Position numbers and translations under genes: made by a program. A model generated the notes under the pieces. That model was given only the letters and a program-made list of their open reading frames with translations, was not told the origin of the DNA and did not search any database. Shown piece after piece: positions 34,698 through 44,274 of a stretch of DNA of 64,000 nt. Numbering within the stretch: position 1 is the stretch's first letter; every line of letters begins with the position of its first letter. The DNA comes from UBA4575 sp002386945 (lineage in GTDB: Bacteria; Pseudomonadota; Gammaproteobacteria; UBA4575), in NCBI GenBank assembly GCA_943789445.1, contig CALSUC010000002.1, forward strand, positions 478,448 to 542,447, written 5' to 3'.

Positions 34698-36086
34698 ATG
34701 AGCACAAAATACAGAATAGAAAAAGACAGTATGGGTGAACTACAGGTGCCAGAAGACGCCTTATACGGTGCCCAGACCCAACGCGCAGTGAATAATTTTC
34801 CAATCAGTGGCCTGCCAATGCCGCGCAGCTTTATTCGCGCTTTAGGCCTGATTAAATCCGCCTGTGCTAGTGCCAACCTAGATCTAGGGTTGATGGAGCA
34901 AGCGACTGCAGACGCGATCATCGCGGCAGCCAAAACTGTGACTAATGGTGAAGTTGATACCCATTTTCCAGTCGACGTCTTCCAGACCGGTTCAGGTACT
35001 AGCTCGAATATGAATTGTAATGAAGTGATCGCTCATCTAGCGGCCAATGCTGGTGCTAGTGATGTGCACCCGAATGATCACGTCAATATGGGCCAAAGCT
35101 CAAACGACGTCATTCCAACGGCGATTCATGTCAGTGCCAGCATCGAGATTGCTGAGCAGTTACTACCGGCATTAGATCACCTGGCGACTACCTTACGTAG
35201 CAAAGCAGGCGAACTAGAAGGCGCAGTTAAAACCGGGCGTACGCATCTAATGGATGCGATGCCAGTGACCCTAGCGCAGGAACTCAATGCCTGGGCGACA
35301 CAAATCGAAAATGGTAAGGCCCGCGTACTGTCTGCTATGCCACGGTTGCTTGAACTCGCACAGGGTGGCACCGCTGTTGGTACCGGCATCAACGCACACC
35401 CTGATTTCGCAGTGAAAGTTGCTGAGCACCTCAGTAGTCTTTCCAGCGTCGCCTTCGTTACCAAGCCGGACAAATTTGAAGCACTCAGCAGCCAAGACGC
35501 GGCAGTAGAAATGAGTGGCCAACTAAAGACCATCGCTGTCAGTATGACTAAGATGGCCAACGATCTACGTTGGATGAACTCAGGCCCACTTGCCGGTCTC
35601 GGTGAGATCGCATTACCAGCCTTACAACCGGGTAGTAGCATCATGCCGGGCAAGGTAAACCCAGTGATCCCAGAGGCGACTGCAATGGTCGCAGCACAGG
35701 TCATCGGTAACGACGCCACGATTACGATTGGTGGTCAGGCCGGTAACTTCCAACTGAATGTGATGTTGCCAGTGATCGCTTACAACTTGCTGCAAAGCAT
35801 CAGCCTATTGGCTAACTCAGCACGTCTAATGGCCGACAGCGCAATCAAAGGCTTTACGGTCAACGACGATGCATTAAACAATGCCTTAAGCCGCAACCCT
35901 ATTTTAGTCACTGCACTGAACAGTGTTATCGGCTACGAAAAGGGCGCAGCAGTAGCCAAGAAAGCCTATGCTGAAGGTATTACAGTGGTTGAAGCAGCAC
36001 TCGCGCTGACCGATCTATCGGAACAAGAACTACTTAAACTGCTAGACCCTGCCTTGTTAACTAAAGGTGGCATCCAAGGCCTCTAA
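34698..36086 (+). CDS. fumC: class II fumarate hydratase
   Basis: This 462-residue heat-stable fumarase is iron-independent. The superfamily signature GSSIMPGKVNPVIPEA carries the catalytic Ser. SNDVIPTA and TGRTHLMDAMP are the other two active-site regions (FumC-type enzymes usually have GRTHLQDA here). AGGA lies nine bases before the ATG. Hydration of fumarate to malate in the TCA cycle is the known role. It is followed by a terminator hairpin and then an accessory insert. Confidence 0.94.
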   Translation: MSTKYRIEKDSMGELQVPEDALYGAQTQRAVNNFPISGLPMPRSFIRALGLIKSACASANLDLGLMEQATADAIIAAAKTVTNGEVDTHFPVDVFQTGSGTSSNMNCNEVIAHLAANAGASDVHPNDHVNMGQSSNDVIPTAIHVSASIEIAEQLLPALDHLATTLRSKAGELEGAVKTGRTHLMDAMPVTLAQELNAWATQIENGKARVLSAMPRLLELAQGGTAVGTGINAHPDFAVKVAEHLSSLSSVAFVTKPDKFEALSSQDAAVEMSGQLKTIAVSMTKMANDLRWMNSGPLAGLGEIALPALQPGSSIMPGKVNPVIPEATAMVAAQVIGNDATITIGGQAGNFQLNVMLPVIAYNLLQSISLLANSARLMADSAIKGFTVNDDALNNALSRNPILVTALNSVIGYEKGAAVAKKAYAEGITVVEAALALTDLSEQELLKLLDPALLTKGGIQGL

Positions 36087-36101
36087 GACCGACTAAAGAT
36101 G

Positions 36102-36127
36102 ACAGGCTCAGTCAATGCTGAGCCTGT
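36102..36127 (+). terminator. fumC terminator hairpin
   Basis: Ten-base arms 36102-36111 and 36118-36127 pair perfectly around a six-base loop, 15 bases after the fumC stop. They are followed by a T-rich tract (TCTCTTTC), weaker than a canonical U-run. Confidence 0.65.
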
Positions 36128-36237
36128 TCTCTTTCAATATTTTATCTATTAAGTTTATCTCGCCATGAATTATTTCACTCATACATATTTAATTGATATA
36201 TTAAAAAATAATATAAATAAACTATATGGCGAGCTGT

Positions 36238-36738
36238 ATGACTTACTTTGATCTTCTTGTTGTTATCGCGATTCTACTTTCACCAATAATTGCACTTAAA
36301 GTGGATGCGTACTCTTCACATAAGAGAACAAAGGAGAAGAGAAAGGTTGATGTCTTTGAAATACTTATGGCGACAAGAGGTGACACTCTTGCCACTGAGC
36401 ATGTTCGAGCTCTGAATATGATTGCATTAGTTTTTTCGGTGAAAGATCAAACTGATAAGGAAGTTTTATCTGCTTGGAAGGAATACCACCATCATTTGTG
36501 CGATAGGGATTATCTTCCGGCTGGATGGAGAAAGCGTCGTGAAGAGTTATTAATGGAGCTTTTGATAAAAATGGCCGGAGCACTTGGTTATAACTATGAT
36601 AATGCGGATATTAGACTAAGTTATAATCCAGAGGTATACGCCCAAATAGTAAGCCAGCAAGAACAGATTCGCAAAGGTCTGATTGATGTCATAAATGGGA
36701 ATGCCCCAATATCTATAAATGTACGCGAGAATGAGTAG
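36238..36738 (+). CDS. DUF6680-like membrane-anchored protein
   Basis: This protein of about 166 residues has one N-terminal helix (FDLLVVIAILLSPIIAL), then a charged region and a soluble part with EILMATRGDTLATEHVRALNMI, which recalls DUF6680 proteins. ATG 36238 gives a clean membrane start; an ATG four codons earlier is possible. The flanking DNA is AT-rich and the gene is followed after a few bases by Mrr-type nuclease pieces. The context suggests a small defence-type insert, but no function is known. Confidence 0.7.
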   Translation: MTYFDLLVVIAILLSPIIALKVDAYSSHKRTKEKRKVDVFEILMATRGDTLATEHVRALNMIALVFSVKDQTDKEVLSAWKEYHHHLCDRDYLPAGWRKRREELLMELLIKMAGALGYNYDNADIRLSYNPEVYAQIVSQQEQIRKGLIDVINGNAPISINVRENE

Positions 36739-36751
36739 GAGCAAGAAGCTA

Positions 36752-36892
36752 ATGAAAGGCCCAAAATTTTTGCGTTACGTGCGCCCTTTGCTTGAAGTGT
36801 TGCGTAGTGTCGGCGGTTCTGGTGTTACTGCAGATATTATTGATCAAGTGCTTGCAGTGATGAGTGTCTCTGAATCAGAGCTTAGGAGGTGA
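36752..36892 (+). CDS. N-terminal piece of split Mrr-type nuclease
   Basis: This 46-residue reading frame begins MKGPKFLRYVRPLLEVLRS and corresponds to the start of the Mrr_N winged-helix domain. It stops at TGA 36890-36892 immediately after two tandem AGG Arg codons. The rest of the domain continues in the -1 frame from GTG 36889. As a separate protein it would be too short to fold as the whole domain, so this is either a frameshifted gene or a site of recoding. It lies 13 bases after the DUF6680-like gene. Confidence 0.6.
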   Translation: MKGPKFLRYVRPLLEVLRSVGGSGVTADIIDQVLAVMSVSESELRR

Positions 36893-37599
36893 CGGCTTCT
36901 GGAGCACCGAAAGTACGTAATCAGGTGCAATGGGCTCGTTTATATTTAGTAAAGGCTAGTTTTATCGATGCTTCAAGACGAGGGGTCTGGAGTCTGACTT
37001 CTAAAGCTTATGAGACTCCATTGTTAACGGATGAGGATGTCCATACATTATTTCAAATGGTTTCTCGTAGCTACCAGTCAGAGAGGAAAGAAAAGTCTGC
37101 TAAGAATGGTGATGACGATGGGGAGCTTACGCTTGAAGATGAATTGCATGGTGATAGCCTCCTTAGTATTTTAAAGGGCCTAAGTGCAGAAGGGTTTGAA
37201 CAGATTTGTAAGCGTTTGTTATCGGAAATTGGTATCCATGATGTGCAGGTGACTGGTGGGTCTAACGATAAAGGTATTGACGGTACTGGTGTGATTAAGG
37301 TCAATGACGTTGTTGGTTTTAATATCATTTTTCAATGTAAGCGCTATAAGGAATCAGTAGGTCCTCATTACGTGCGGGATTTTCGCGGTTCGATGCAAGG
37401 TAGAGCAGATAAAGGCATTATCTTGACGACGGGATGGTTTAGTTCAGAGGCAAAGAAAGAGGCTGTGCGTGATGGTGTGCCACCGATTGAGTTGATTGAC
37501 GGTGAGCGGCTTGTGTCTCTATTTGAAAAGCACCAGCTAGGCTTAAAGCCTAAAACTGTTTATGACATTGACTCTAGCTTCTTTGCCCACTATCAGTAG
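36889..37599 (+). CDS. Mrr-type restriction endonuclease, main piece
   Basis: These 236 residues contain the rest of the Mrr_N winged helix (VQWARLYLVKASFIDASRRGVW). A linker leads to the Mrr catalytic domain from about residue 90. The PD-(D/E)xK-type site is visible as GSNDKGIDG and IIFQCKRYKE. Mrr enzymes cleave methylated foreign DNA. The GTG shares bases with the TGA of the preceding frame (GTGA). A TAG lies just upstream in this frame, so without recoding or reinitiation translation would need this GTG. An Mrr homologue usually has both parts in one frame. Confidence 0.8.
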   Translation: MTASGAPKVRNQVQWARLYLVKASFIDASRRGVWSLTSKAYETPLLTDEDVHTLFQMVSRSYQSERKEKSAKNGDDDGELTLEDELHGDSLLSILKGLSAEGFEQICKRLLSEIGIHDVQVTGGSNDKGIDGTGVIKVNDVVGFNIIFQCKRYKESVGPHYVRDFRGSMQGRADKGIILTTGWFSSEAKKEAVRDGVPPIELIDGERLVSLFEKHQLGLKPKTVYDIDSSFFAHYQ

Positions 37600-37792
37600 T
37601 AAGAAGGTGAACTAGTTACAACCTTCGCACTTAAATAGAGTCTTAGAAAGGATTGCAAGGATACTGAAAGGTAAAGCGATCAGTAGCTTGAATTGCTCAA
37701 GCTATTACTTAGGTGACTTATAAATTAAAGGAATCAGAGGTCTATCTGTTCTGATCCCTTTAACTCTATCTCTAATTAATTTTTAGAGATTT

Positions 37793-38077
37793 TTATTCTG
37801 CGTCGTGGGTGTAATGCTTACGTAACTGCTTAGTTACAGACCAAACGCTTTTCAGACCTTTTGGAAAAGTGATGTAATCACCTGGAACCAATGTCACTGG
37901 CTCACCGCCATCAGGCGTAACAACGATCTCGCCTTCTAAGATGTAAGATCGCTCAAGTTCTTGATCAAAATCAAGTCTGAACTGTCTAACTTCACATTCC
38001 CAAACATTCCAATCAGAAATACCTAATTCGGCCTTACGTGCATCAGTAAGGTCCTTTTCAACGCTAATCTCTGGCAT
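37793..38077 (-). CDS. single-domain cupin (DUF861-like)
   Basis: This 94-residue protein fits the small cupin/DUF861 group: WNVWECEVRQFRLDF leads into YILEGEIVVTPDGG, then VPGDYITFPKGLKSVW. The His ligands of motif 1 are absent, so metal binding may be reduced; a late His is in RKHYTHD. It is monocistronic, between the accessory insert and the DMT gene. The function is unknown. Confidence 0.75.
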   Translation of the reverse strand: MPEISVEKDLTDARKAELGISDWNVWECEVRQFRLDFDQELERSYILEGEIVVTPDGGEPVTLVPGDYITFPKGLKSVWSVTKQLRKHYTHDAE

Positions 38078-38202
38078 ATCAATCCTAATTTATTTTAATT
38101 TAAATAAACCCATCTAATGAGTACTTCATTATTAGCTGAATTTTATCGGCGAGCGGATGATAACAGAGTTAAGTGACCTGCACTAAATATGGCTTTTATT
38201 TT

Positions 38203-39060
38203 CTAGGTTTTCTGTGGTTTATAAATCAACACGATCCCAGCCAGGATGATCAAGGCGGCACCGATGACAGTTTGCAACTCCGGTAATTCATTCCAGAACA
38301 GATAACCGGCGATGGTTGCCCAGATCAAGGAGGAGTAGGTAAAGGTGGCTACCTGGCTGGCAGGTGCCATTCGATAACCCTGTGTTAGGCAGAGTTGGCC
38401 ACAGGTGCCGAGTATGCCGAGGAGTAATAGCCATGGCCAGTGTGTGGTGCTGGGCCAGTGTGTGTCGCCAATGAATAACGATAGGCTTGAGAGGAGGGTG
38501 GCAAACAAGGCGAAGTAAAAGACGATACGGGTAGCCGGCTCAGTGTCAGACATCTTACGAATAGAGACCTTAGCGAGTCCGGCAAAGGCTCCGCCAGCTA
38601 AGCCGATAATGCCAGCCATTTGAATGCCTGCCTGCGGATCCAAAAAGACAGTGACACCAAAGAAGCCTAAGGCGATCGCAAAAATTGTCTTGGCGTTGAT
38701 CTGTTCTTTAATCCAGAGCACGGCGATGATCGGGATGAACAACGGTACGGTCATCTTTAACAACATGGCGTTGGCCAGCTGAATGTTAGCTAAGGCATAG
38801 AAGAAGCAGAACATGGCCAATAACCCACTGCTAGCACGCAGTAGGTGTAACTTGATTCGGTCGGTCTTGAGCCCGTTGAGGCCGTTACGGTAAAGGATTG
38901 GGATCAGCACCAGTGCGCCGAAGATGTTGCGGAAGAACACCAGTTGCTGACTGCTGAAGGTCTCGCTGAGTATCTTGATCAGCATGCCCATGCCGACGAA
39001 GAGTAGCTCGCCTGCCATCACAAAGAGGCTGCCTAATAGTAGTGTTTTATTTAATGGCAT
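38203..39060 (-). CDS. DMT-superfamily (EamA) transporter
   Basis: This 285-residue protein has about ten helices in two EamA repeats, with QQLVFFRNIFGALVLIP in repeat one and ASQVATFTYSSLIWATIAGY in repeat two. It resembles the RhaT/EamA exporters of small metabolites. The start lies eight bases past the acnA terminator hairpin, so expression may come from readthrough or an internal promoter. The substrate is unknown. Confidence 0.85.
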   Translation of the reverse strand: MPLNKTLLLGSLFVMAGELLFVGMGMLIKILSETFSSQQLVFFRNIFGALVLIPILYRNGLNGLKTDRIKLHLLRASSGLLAMFCFFYALANIQLANAMLLKMTVPLFIPIIAVLWIKEQINAKTIFAIALGFFGVTVFLDPQAGIQMAGIIGLAGGAFAGLAKVSIRKMSDTEPATRIVFYFALFATLLSSLSLFIGDTHWPSTTHWPWLLLLGILGTCGQLCLTQGYRMAPASQVATFTYSSLIWATIAGYLFWNELPELQTVIGAALIILAGIVLIYKPQKT

Positions 39061-39065
39061 AAAGC

Positions 39066-39088
39066 AAAAACCCCGCCGAAGCGGGGTT
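39066..39088 (-). terminator. acnA intrinsic terminator
   Basis: The stem AACCCCGC / GCGGGGTT with a CGAA tetraloop is followed on the minus strand by TTTTT. It lies about 30 bases past the acnA stop and directly before the DMT transporter start. Confidence 0.85.
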
Positions 39089-39116
39089 CTTAAGAGTCTT
39101 ACTTGAGGCTTTGATT

Positions 39117-41777
39117 CTAAGCTGCAAGTTGACGCAGTACATAGTGCAAGATACCGCCGTTCTGGTAGTACTCGATCTCTTGTGGCGTATCGATACGAAC
39201 CTTAGCGGTGAAGGTGATGCTGCTGCCGTCTTCTTTGGTAGCAACCACTTCAACAGATTTCGCAGTACCGTTAGTTAGACCAACGATATCGATGCTTTCA
39301 CGACCACTTAAGCCGATGCTTTCTGCGTTCTGACCTTCTTCATACTGTAGTGGCAAGATACCCATGCCAACTAAGTTTGAACGGTGAATACGCTCGTAGC
39401 TTTCTGCAATAACTGCACTCACACCTAGTAGACGTGGACCTTTTGCTGCCCAGTCACGTGATGAGCCACTGCCGTACTCTTTGCCTGCCAAAATGATGGT
39501 AGGGACACTATCAGCTTGATACTGCATCGCTGCTTCAAAGATGGTTGTTTCAGTGTCTGCAGGTTGCATGCGAGTGAAGCCACCCTCAGTGCCTGGAGCC
39601 ATCTTGTTACGCAAACGGATGTTGGCAAAGGTGCCACGCATCATGATCTCGTGGTTACCACGACGTGAGCCATAAGAGTTGAAGTCACCTGGGCTAACCC
39701 CTTTCTCTTGCAGGTATTTGCCTGCAGGGCTGTCGGCCTTAATAGAGCCAGCAGGAGAGATGTGGTCAGTAGTTACTGAGTCACCTAGGTAAGCTAGAAC
39801 ACGTGCACCTGTAATATCAGCCACTGGGCTGATATCGGCTGTCATGTTCTCGAAGTATGGCGGGTTAGCGACATAGGTTGAGTCATCCCAGCTGTAAAGC
39901 TGGCTTTCTTCAACGTCTAACTTGGCCCAGTTTGCATCACCTGCAAATAGGTCTTTGTAAGACTTAGTGAATTGCTCAACAGTTAAGAAATCACGCACGG
40001 TATCGGCGACTTCTTTCTGTGTTGGCCAGATATCTTTCAGGAAGACTTCTTTGCCATCAGCCGTTGTTGTTAGCGGCTCGTTGTAAACGTCGATATCCAT
40101 ACGGCCGGCAATAGCGTAAGCCACGACCAATGGTGGTGAAGCAAGGTAGTTCATCTTCACTTCGGCGTGTACGCGACCTTCAAAGTTACGGTTGCCTGAT
40201 AGGACAGAAGTCACTGTTAGATCGTTATCGATGATCGCCTTAGAGACTGGCTCAGGTAATGGACCTGAGTTACCAATACAAGTGGTACAGCCATAACCAA
40301 CTACGTGGAAACCTAAGCTCTTTAGTGGGTCGAGTAGGCCTGCATTTTCTAGGTATTCAGTAACTACCAGTGATCCCGGTGCTAGTGAAGTCTTAACCCA
40401 AGGTTTAACTTTAACGCCTAGAGCTGCTGCCTTCTTCGCAACCAAGCCTGCACCTAACATAACGTTAGGGTTAGAGGTGTTGGTGCAAGAGGTAATCGCT
40501 GCAATAACCACTGCGCCATCATTTAGCGCAAACTCGCTACCGTTGTATTCAACTTGAGCAGTGCCAGCAGACTTTGTGCCACGTTCTTTTTGTAGTGCAG
40601 CATGAGCATCTACATACATAGACTTAGAGTCACTTAGTGGTACACGATCCTGTGGACGTTTTGGTCCCGCGAGGCTAGGCACTACAGTGCTCATGTCTAG
40701 GCTTAGGTTTTCGCTGTATTCTGCAGTTGTTGAGTTTTCGTCATTCCACATGCCCTGTGCTTTCGCATAGGCTTCAACTAGTGCGACTTGGTCTGCGTCA
40801 CGGCCAGAAAGTGCGAGGAAGTCGATAGTTTCTTGGTCAACTGGGAAGATGCCACAGGTAGCGCCGTACTCAGGTGCCATGTTCGCGATAGTTGCGCGGT
40901 CACCTAATGGTAAGTTAGCAAGACCTTCACCGTGGAATTCAACAAACTTTCCAACTACACCGTGCTGACGCAGGGTATCAACGATGGTTAGCACTAAGTC
41001 AGTTGCTGTTGCGCCTTCTGGCACCTTGCCAGTCAGTTCAAAGCCAACGACTTTTGGAATTAACATAGAGATAGGTTGACCAAGCATAGAAGCTTCAGCT
41101 TCGATGCCACCAACACCCCAACCAAGGACGCCAACGCCGTTGATCATGGTGGTGTGTGAGTCGGTACCAACTAATGTATCTGGGTAAGCTTGAGTGGTGC
41201 CGTTGTTGTCTTGTGTGAAGACAACGCGTGCTAGGTACTCTAAGTTAACCTGATGCACGATACCGGTGTCTGGTGGTACAACCTTGAAGTTAGAAAATGC
41301 CTTTTGGCCCCATTTCAAGAAGTTGTAACGCTCACGGTTGCGTGAGAACTCTAAGCTAGCGTTGAGGTCCATCGCTTGGTCTGAACCAAACTCATCTACC
41401 TGTACTGAGTGGTCAATAACTAACTCAGCTGGCTGTAGTGGATTAATCTTGTTTGGGTCGCCGCCAAGCTGTTTCATTGCATCACGCATGGCTGCTAGAT
41501 CTACTACAGCGGGTACGCCGGTGAAATCTTGCATTAATACGCGAGCAGGGCGATAGGCGATCTCTTTTGATGGATCAGCACTAGGGTCCCATTGGAGGAT
41601 GGCTTCAATGTCATTCTTATCTACAGTCTTTCCATCTTCATGGCGAAGAAGGTTCTCGAGAAGAATCTTCATGGAGAATGGGAGGCGTTCTGCGCCTGCA
41701 ACCTTGGTCAGTTGGAATATCTCGTATTCCTTGCCGTCTACGTTCAGAGACGCACGTGCATCGAAGCTATTACTCAT
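39117..41777 (-). CDS. acnA: aconitate hydratase A
   Basis: This 886-residue enzyme isomerises citrate to isocitrate. The 4Fe-4S ligands are in AAITSCTNTSNP and GYGCTTCIGNSGP. The C-terminal swivel domain starts after residue 670 and holds the NYGSRRGN-like motif (NSYGSRRGNHE). AcnA type is chosen over AcnB by domain order and length. It is the stress-stable form in E. coli, but that regulation cannot be read here. Confidence 0.95.
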   Translation of the reverse strand: MSNSFDARASLNVDGKEYEIFQLTKVAGAERLPFSMKILLENLLRHEDGKTVDKNDIEAILQWDPSADPSKEIAYRPARVLMQDFTGVPAVVDLAAMRDAMKQLGGDPNKINPLQPAELVIDHSVQVDEFGSDQAMDLNASLEFSRNRERYNFLKWGQKAFSNFKVVPPDTGIVHQVNLEYLARVVFTQDNNGTTQAYPDTLVGTDSHTTMINGVGVLGWGVGGIEAEASMLGQPISMLIPKVVGFELTGKVPEGATATDLVLTIVDTLRQHGVVGKFVEFHGEGLANLPLGDRATIANMAPEYGATCGIFPVDQETIDFLALSGRDADQVALVEAYAKAQGMWNDENSTTAEYSENLSLDMSTVVPSLAGPKRPQDRVPLSDSKSMYVDAHAALQKERGTKSAGTAQVEYNGSEFALNDGAVVIAAITSCTNTSNPNVMLGAGLVAKKAAALGVKVKPWVKTSLAPGSLVVTEYLENAGLLDPLKSLGFHVVGYGCTTCIGNSGPLPEPVSKAIIDNDLTVTSVLSGNRNFEGRVHAEVKMNYLASPPLVVAYAIAGRMDIDVYNEPLTTTADGKEVFLKDIWPTQKEVADTVRDFLTVEQFTKSYKDLFAGDANWAKLDVEESQLYSWDDSTYVANPPYFENMTADISPVADITGARVLAYLGDSVTTDHISPAGSIKADSPAGKYLQEKGVSPGDFNSYGSRRGNHEIMMRGTFANIRLRNKMAPGTEGGFTRMQPADTETTIFEAAMQYQADSVPTIILAGKEYGSGSSRDWAAKGPRLLGVSAVIAESYERIHRSNLVGMGILPLQYEEGQNAESIGLSGRESIDIVGLTNGTAKSVEVVATKEDGSSITFTAKVRIDTPQEIEYYQNGGILHYVLRQLAA

Positions 41778-41855
41778 AATTTTCCTCAGAAAAGATAAAT
41801 TTGGAATCTTGAAGGCGCGCGATTATCGCTCATTTTGTCGACAGTTTGTAGCGTG

Positions 41856-42473
41856 TTAGGTCAATAAATGATCGATATGGCGTAAATATTTGGATTTTCC
41901 GACTAGGAAGTTGAACTGAGTGCCGCCAGCTTGGCGCCATAAGACGATACTACGTACTGCCGCCAGTAATAATGCGCGGATGGCATTACTGTGCTGAGCT
42001 TCGGTCAAAAGATTGGCTTGCCCATGAATTATCAGTTGTGGGCGAAATGGACTGATGGTGTTTTGGTAGAGTCTGGCCAGTCGTTGTAAGACATAGTCAC
42101 GTTGACTCTGTAGGTCGTGTATCTCGCCCTGTAAAATATTTAAGGTGGTGCTGACCTGAGAGACAAGATTGGTGTCGGCTAGGAACTTTTTAGTCAGTAC
42201 GTTTAGAGTTGCAAAGTAACGTAAACGCTCCATCGCGGTCTTATCGGTATCTTGGCCTAAGGTGCTTGCAAGTACATTCAGCCCTTCCTGTATTCTGTCT
42301 ACGCCACCATAGACCGCTACATAGCTTTCCGGGTCTTCAATGAATAGGCTGGTTAGGCAGGGATCTACGGTGGCGGCATCATAACTACCATGCCATGCGA
42401 TTTGCTGCACTTGTGCTAGGCATTGTTGCATGCCTGCAAGGGCGATGGTACGGGCTTCATAATCCTGGGTCAT
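41856..42473 (-). CDS. hflD: HflD, high-frequency lysogenization protein homologue
   Basis: This 205-residue all-helical protein follows the HflD pattern, with LAGMQQCLAQVQQIAWHG near the start and LLLAAVRSIVLWRQAGG near the C-terminus. In E. coli HflD binds the lambda CII protein and associates with the membrane; its native role is unclear. It lies 52 bases after mnmA on the same strand, the same gene order as in other gammaproteobacteria. Confidence 0.92.
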   Translation of the reverse strand: MTQDYEARTIALAGMQQCLAQVQQIAWHGSYDAATVDPCLTSLFIEDPESYVAVYGGVDRIQEGLNVLASTLGQDTDKTAMERLRYFATLNVLTKKFLADTNLVSQVSTTLNILQGEIHDLQSQRDYVLQRLARLYQNTISPFRPQLIIHGQANLLTEAQHSNAIRALLLAAVRSIVLWRQAGGTQFNFLVGKSKYLRHIDHLLT

Positions 42474-42525
42474 GCTTGAATCCTAGTAAAATATGGTGGC
42501 GATGATGGCTGTGCTCGTTTATAGG

Positions 42526-43608
42526 TTACTTCCGTAACTGAATGACGGCTCCACCCAAGCAGCGGTCTTGCTCATAGAGTACGGCGAACTGTCCTGGTGT
42601 GACAGCCCGTTGGGCTTGGTCAAAGGCCAATTCCCAATGACCACTTTCATTACGTAGCAGCTGACAGGTTTGATGTGACTGACGGTAGCGAATCTTAGCG
42701 CTACAGTGACAATTGTCACGACGGTCTTCTGGGTCAATCCAATGCATATCTTCTAACTGCAGACGCTGATTAAACAGTGCCGGATGATCGCTGCCTTGGG
42801 CCACGATAACCCTATTGTTTGTCATGTCCTTATCCACTACATACCAGGGTTCGGCAGAACTGTCGGCACGGCCGCCTATACCTAAGCCTTGACGCTGTCC
42901 GATAGTGAAGAAGGTGGCGCCTTGATGATCACCGATGATATTGCCATCCAGATCAACGATATCACCACGCTTATTGGGTAGATATTGCTGCAAGAATTCA
43001 CTGAACTTACGTTCACCAATAAAACAGATGCCAGTGCTGTCTTTCTTGTCATGGATTGCTAGATCAAGATCAGCAGCGATGTGACGCACCTCAGGTTTTT
43101 CTAAGGCGCCTAGTGGCATCAGCGATTTACTCAGTTGAGCTTGGTTCAAGCCATGCAGAAAATAACTTTGATCTTTGCCTTGGTCTAAACCACAGAGCAA
43201 TTGATAACGCCCGTGTTGTTCTGCAATACGTGCATAGTGTCCTGTCGCAATGCGATCGACACCTAACTGGCTGGCGTATTCTAAAAAGACCTTAAACTTA
43301 ATCTCGGTATTGCACAGGATGTCCGGATTGGGTGTGCGTCCAGCGCGGTGTTCAGCAAGGAAGTATTCAAACACTGAGTCCCAGTATTCGCTGGAAAAAT
43401 TAACGGTTTTCAGTGGGATCTCAAGCTTGGCACAGACCTCTTCAGCATCGGCAAGGTCTTCGGTAGCGGAGCAGTGCTCATCATCGTCTTCATCCCAGTT
43501 CTTCATAAAGACGGCCTGCACATCATAGCCTTGGCGTTGTAATAGGTGAGCGCAGACAGCGGAGTCGACACCACCTGATAATCCCACCACTATTGATTCT
43601 TTAGTCAT
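42526..43608 (-). CDS. mnmA: tRNA-specific 2-thiouridylase MnmA
   Basis: This 360-residue enzyme thiolates U34 of Lys, Glu and Gln tRNAs. The PP-loop is GLSGGVDSAVCAH at residues 9-21. The catalytic Cys are in NPDILCNTEIKF (near 101) and TGICFIGERKF (near 195), where a disulfide forms. It is in the conserved nudJ-mnmA-hflD block, 14 bases after nudJ. Confidence 0.96.
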   Translation of the reverse strand: MTKESIVVGLSGGVDSAVCAHLLQRQGYDVQAVFMKNWDEDDDEHCSATEDLADAEEVCAKLEIPLKTVNFSSEYWDSVFEYFLAEHRAGRTPNPDILCNTEIKFKVFLEYASQLGVDRIATGHYARIAEQHGRYQLLCGLDQGKDQSYFLHGLNQAQLSKSLMPLGALEKPEVRHIAADLDLAIHDKKDSTGICFIGERKFSEFLQQYLPNKRGDIVDLDGNIIGDHQGATFFTIGQRQGLGIGGRADSSAEPWYVVDKDMTNNRVIVAQGSDHPALFNQRLQLEDMHWIDPEDRRDNCHCSAKIRYRQSHQTCQLLRNESGHWELAFDQAQRAVTPGQFAVLYEQDRCLGGAVIQLRK

Positions 43609-43622
43609 GATTTACTCTATAG

Positions 43623-44081
43623 CTACCAGCTTTCTTTGACTTCAGTCAGCAGATCAAGGCTGTAACGAATGCCATTTTCATAATCTTCTATACTTTTTAG
43701 TACTAGGGCACTGCGGCGCTGTAATTCATCTAGGGCCTCGATTTCGGGGCGCGTCATCCAGCAAGCTTCAATAATGCCATGGTCTAGCTCTAATTCTGGG
43801 TGAAAGGCAGTCGCTTTACCGCAGAACGTGGTGCGCACAAACACGCTGTCCTCTTCTGGGTGTGGCCAGCGGTAGATGCCAACAATGGCCTCAGGCTGGT
43901 AATCCCAAGCGGTTTCTTCCAATGTCTCGCGGATAGAGGCCTGAATAAAGGTCTCATTGATCTCCCAATGCCCTGCAGGCTGATTGTAGACCTCTAGGCC
44001 ATTGGCCATCTCTTTAACCATGAGATAGGAGCCATCTTTTTCAATAACGGCTGCAACTGTGATGTGTGAGCTGTAGGACAT
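43623..44081 (-). CDS. nudJ: Nudix hydrolase NudJ
   Basis: This 152-residue protein has a Nudix box beginning GHWEINETFIQASIRET and finishing LEETAW, with the REUxEE core intact. HPEEDSVFVRTTFCGKA is typical of NudJ, a thiamin (pyro)phosphate and nucleoside-phosphate hydrolase. It heads the nudJ-mnmA-hflD operon and is divergent from clpS. Confidence 0.9.
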   Translation of the reverse strand: MSYSSHITVAAVIEKDGSYLMVKEMANGLEVYNQPAGHWEINETFIQASIRETLEETAWDYQPEAIVGIYRWPHPEEDSVFVRTTFCGKATAFHPELELDHGIIEACWMTRPEIEALDELQRRSALVLKSIEDYENGIRYSLDLLTEVKESW

Positions 44082-44236
44082 GACTGCTTGGTGCCTTTTT
44101 AAAGAGGGCGTTATTAATCGCTTTTCTGCCTTAATTTCGCCGATTTGTATAGTTCAATCTTAGATATATGGGTTTTTTACAGGCCTTCTGTTATTTTCAT
44201 ATCTAGCGGTCTATATTTAGTCATAATTCATGGCCG

Positions 44237-44242
44237 TATAAT
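44237..44242 (+). promoter_or_regulatory. likely -10 element of clpS promoter
   Basis: A perfect TATAAT lies 32 bases before the clpS ATG. No good -35 hexamer is found at the usual distance, so the match is only partial. Confidence 0.5.
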
Positions 44243-44274
44243 ACTCGAATTAGCGAACATGGCGCACAAATTGA

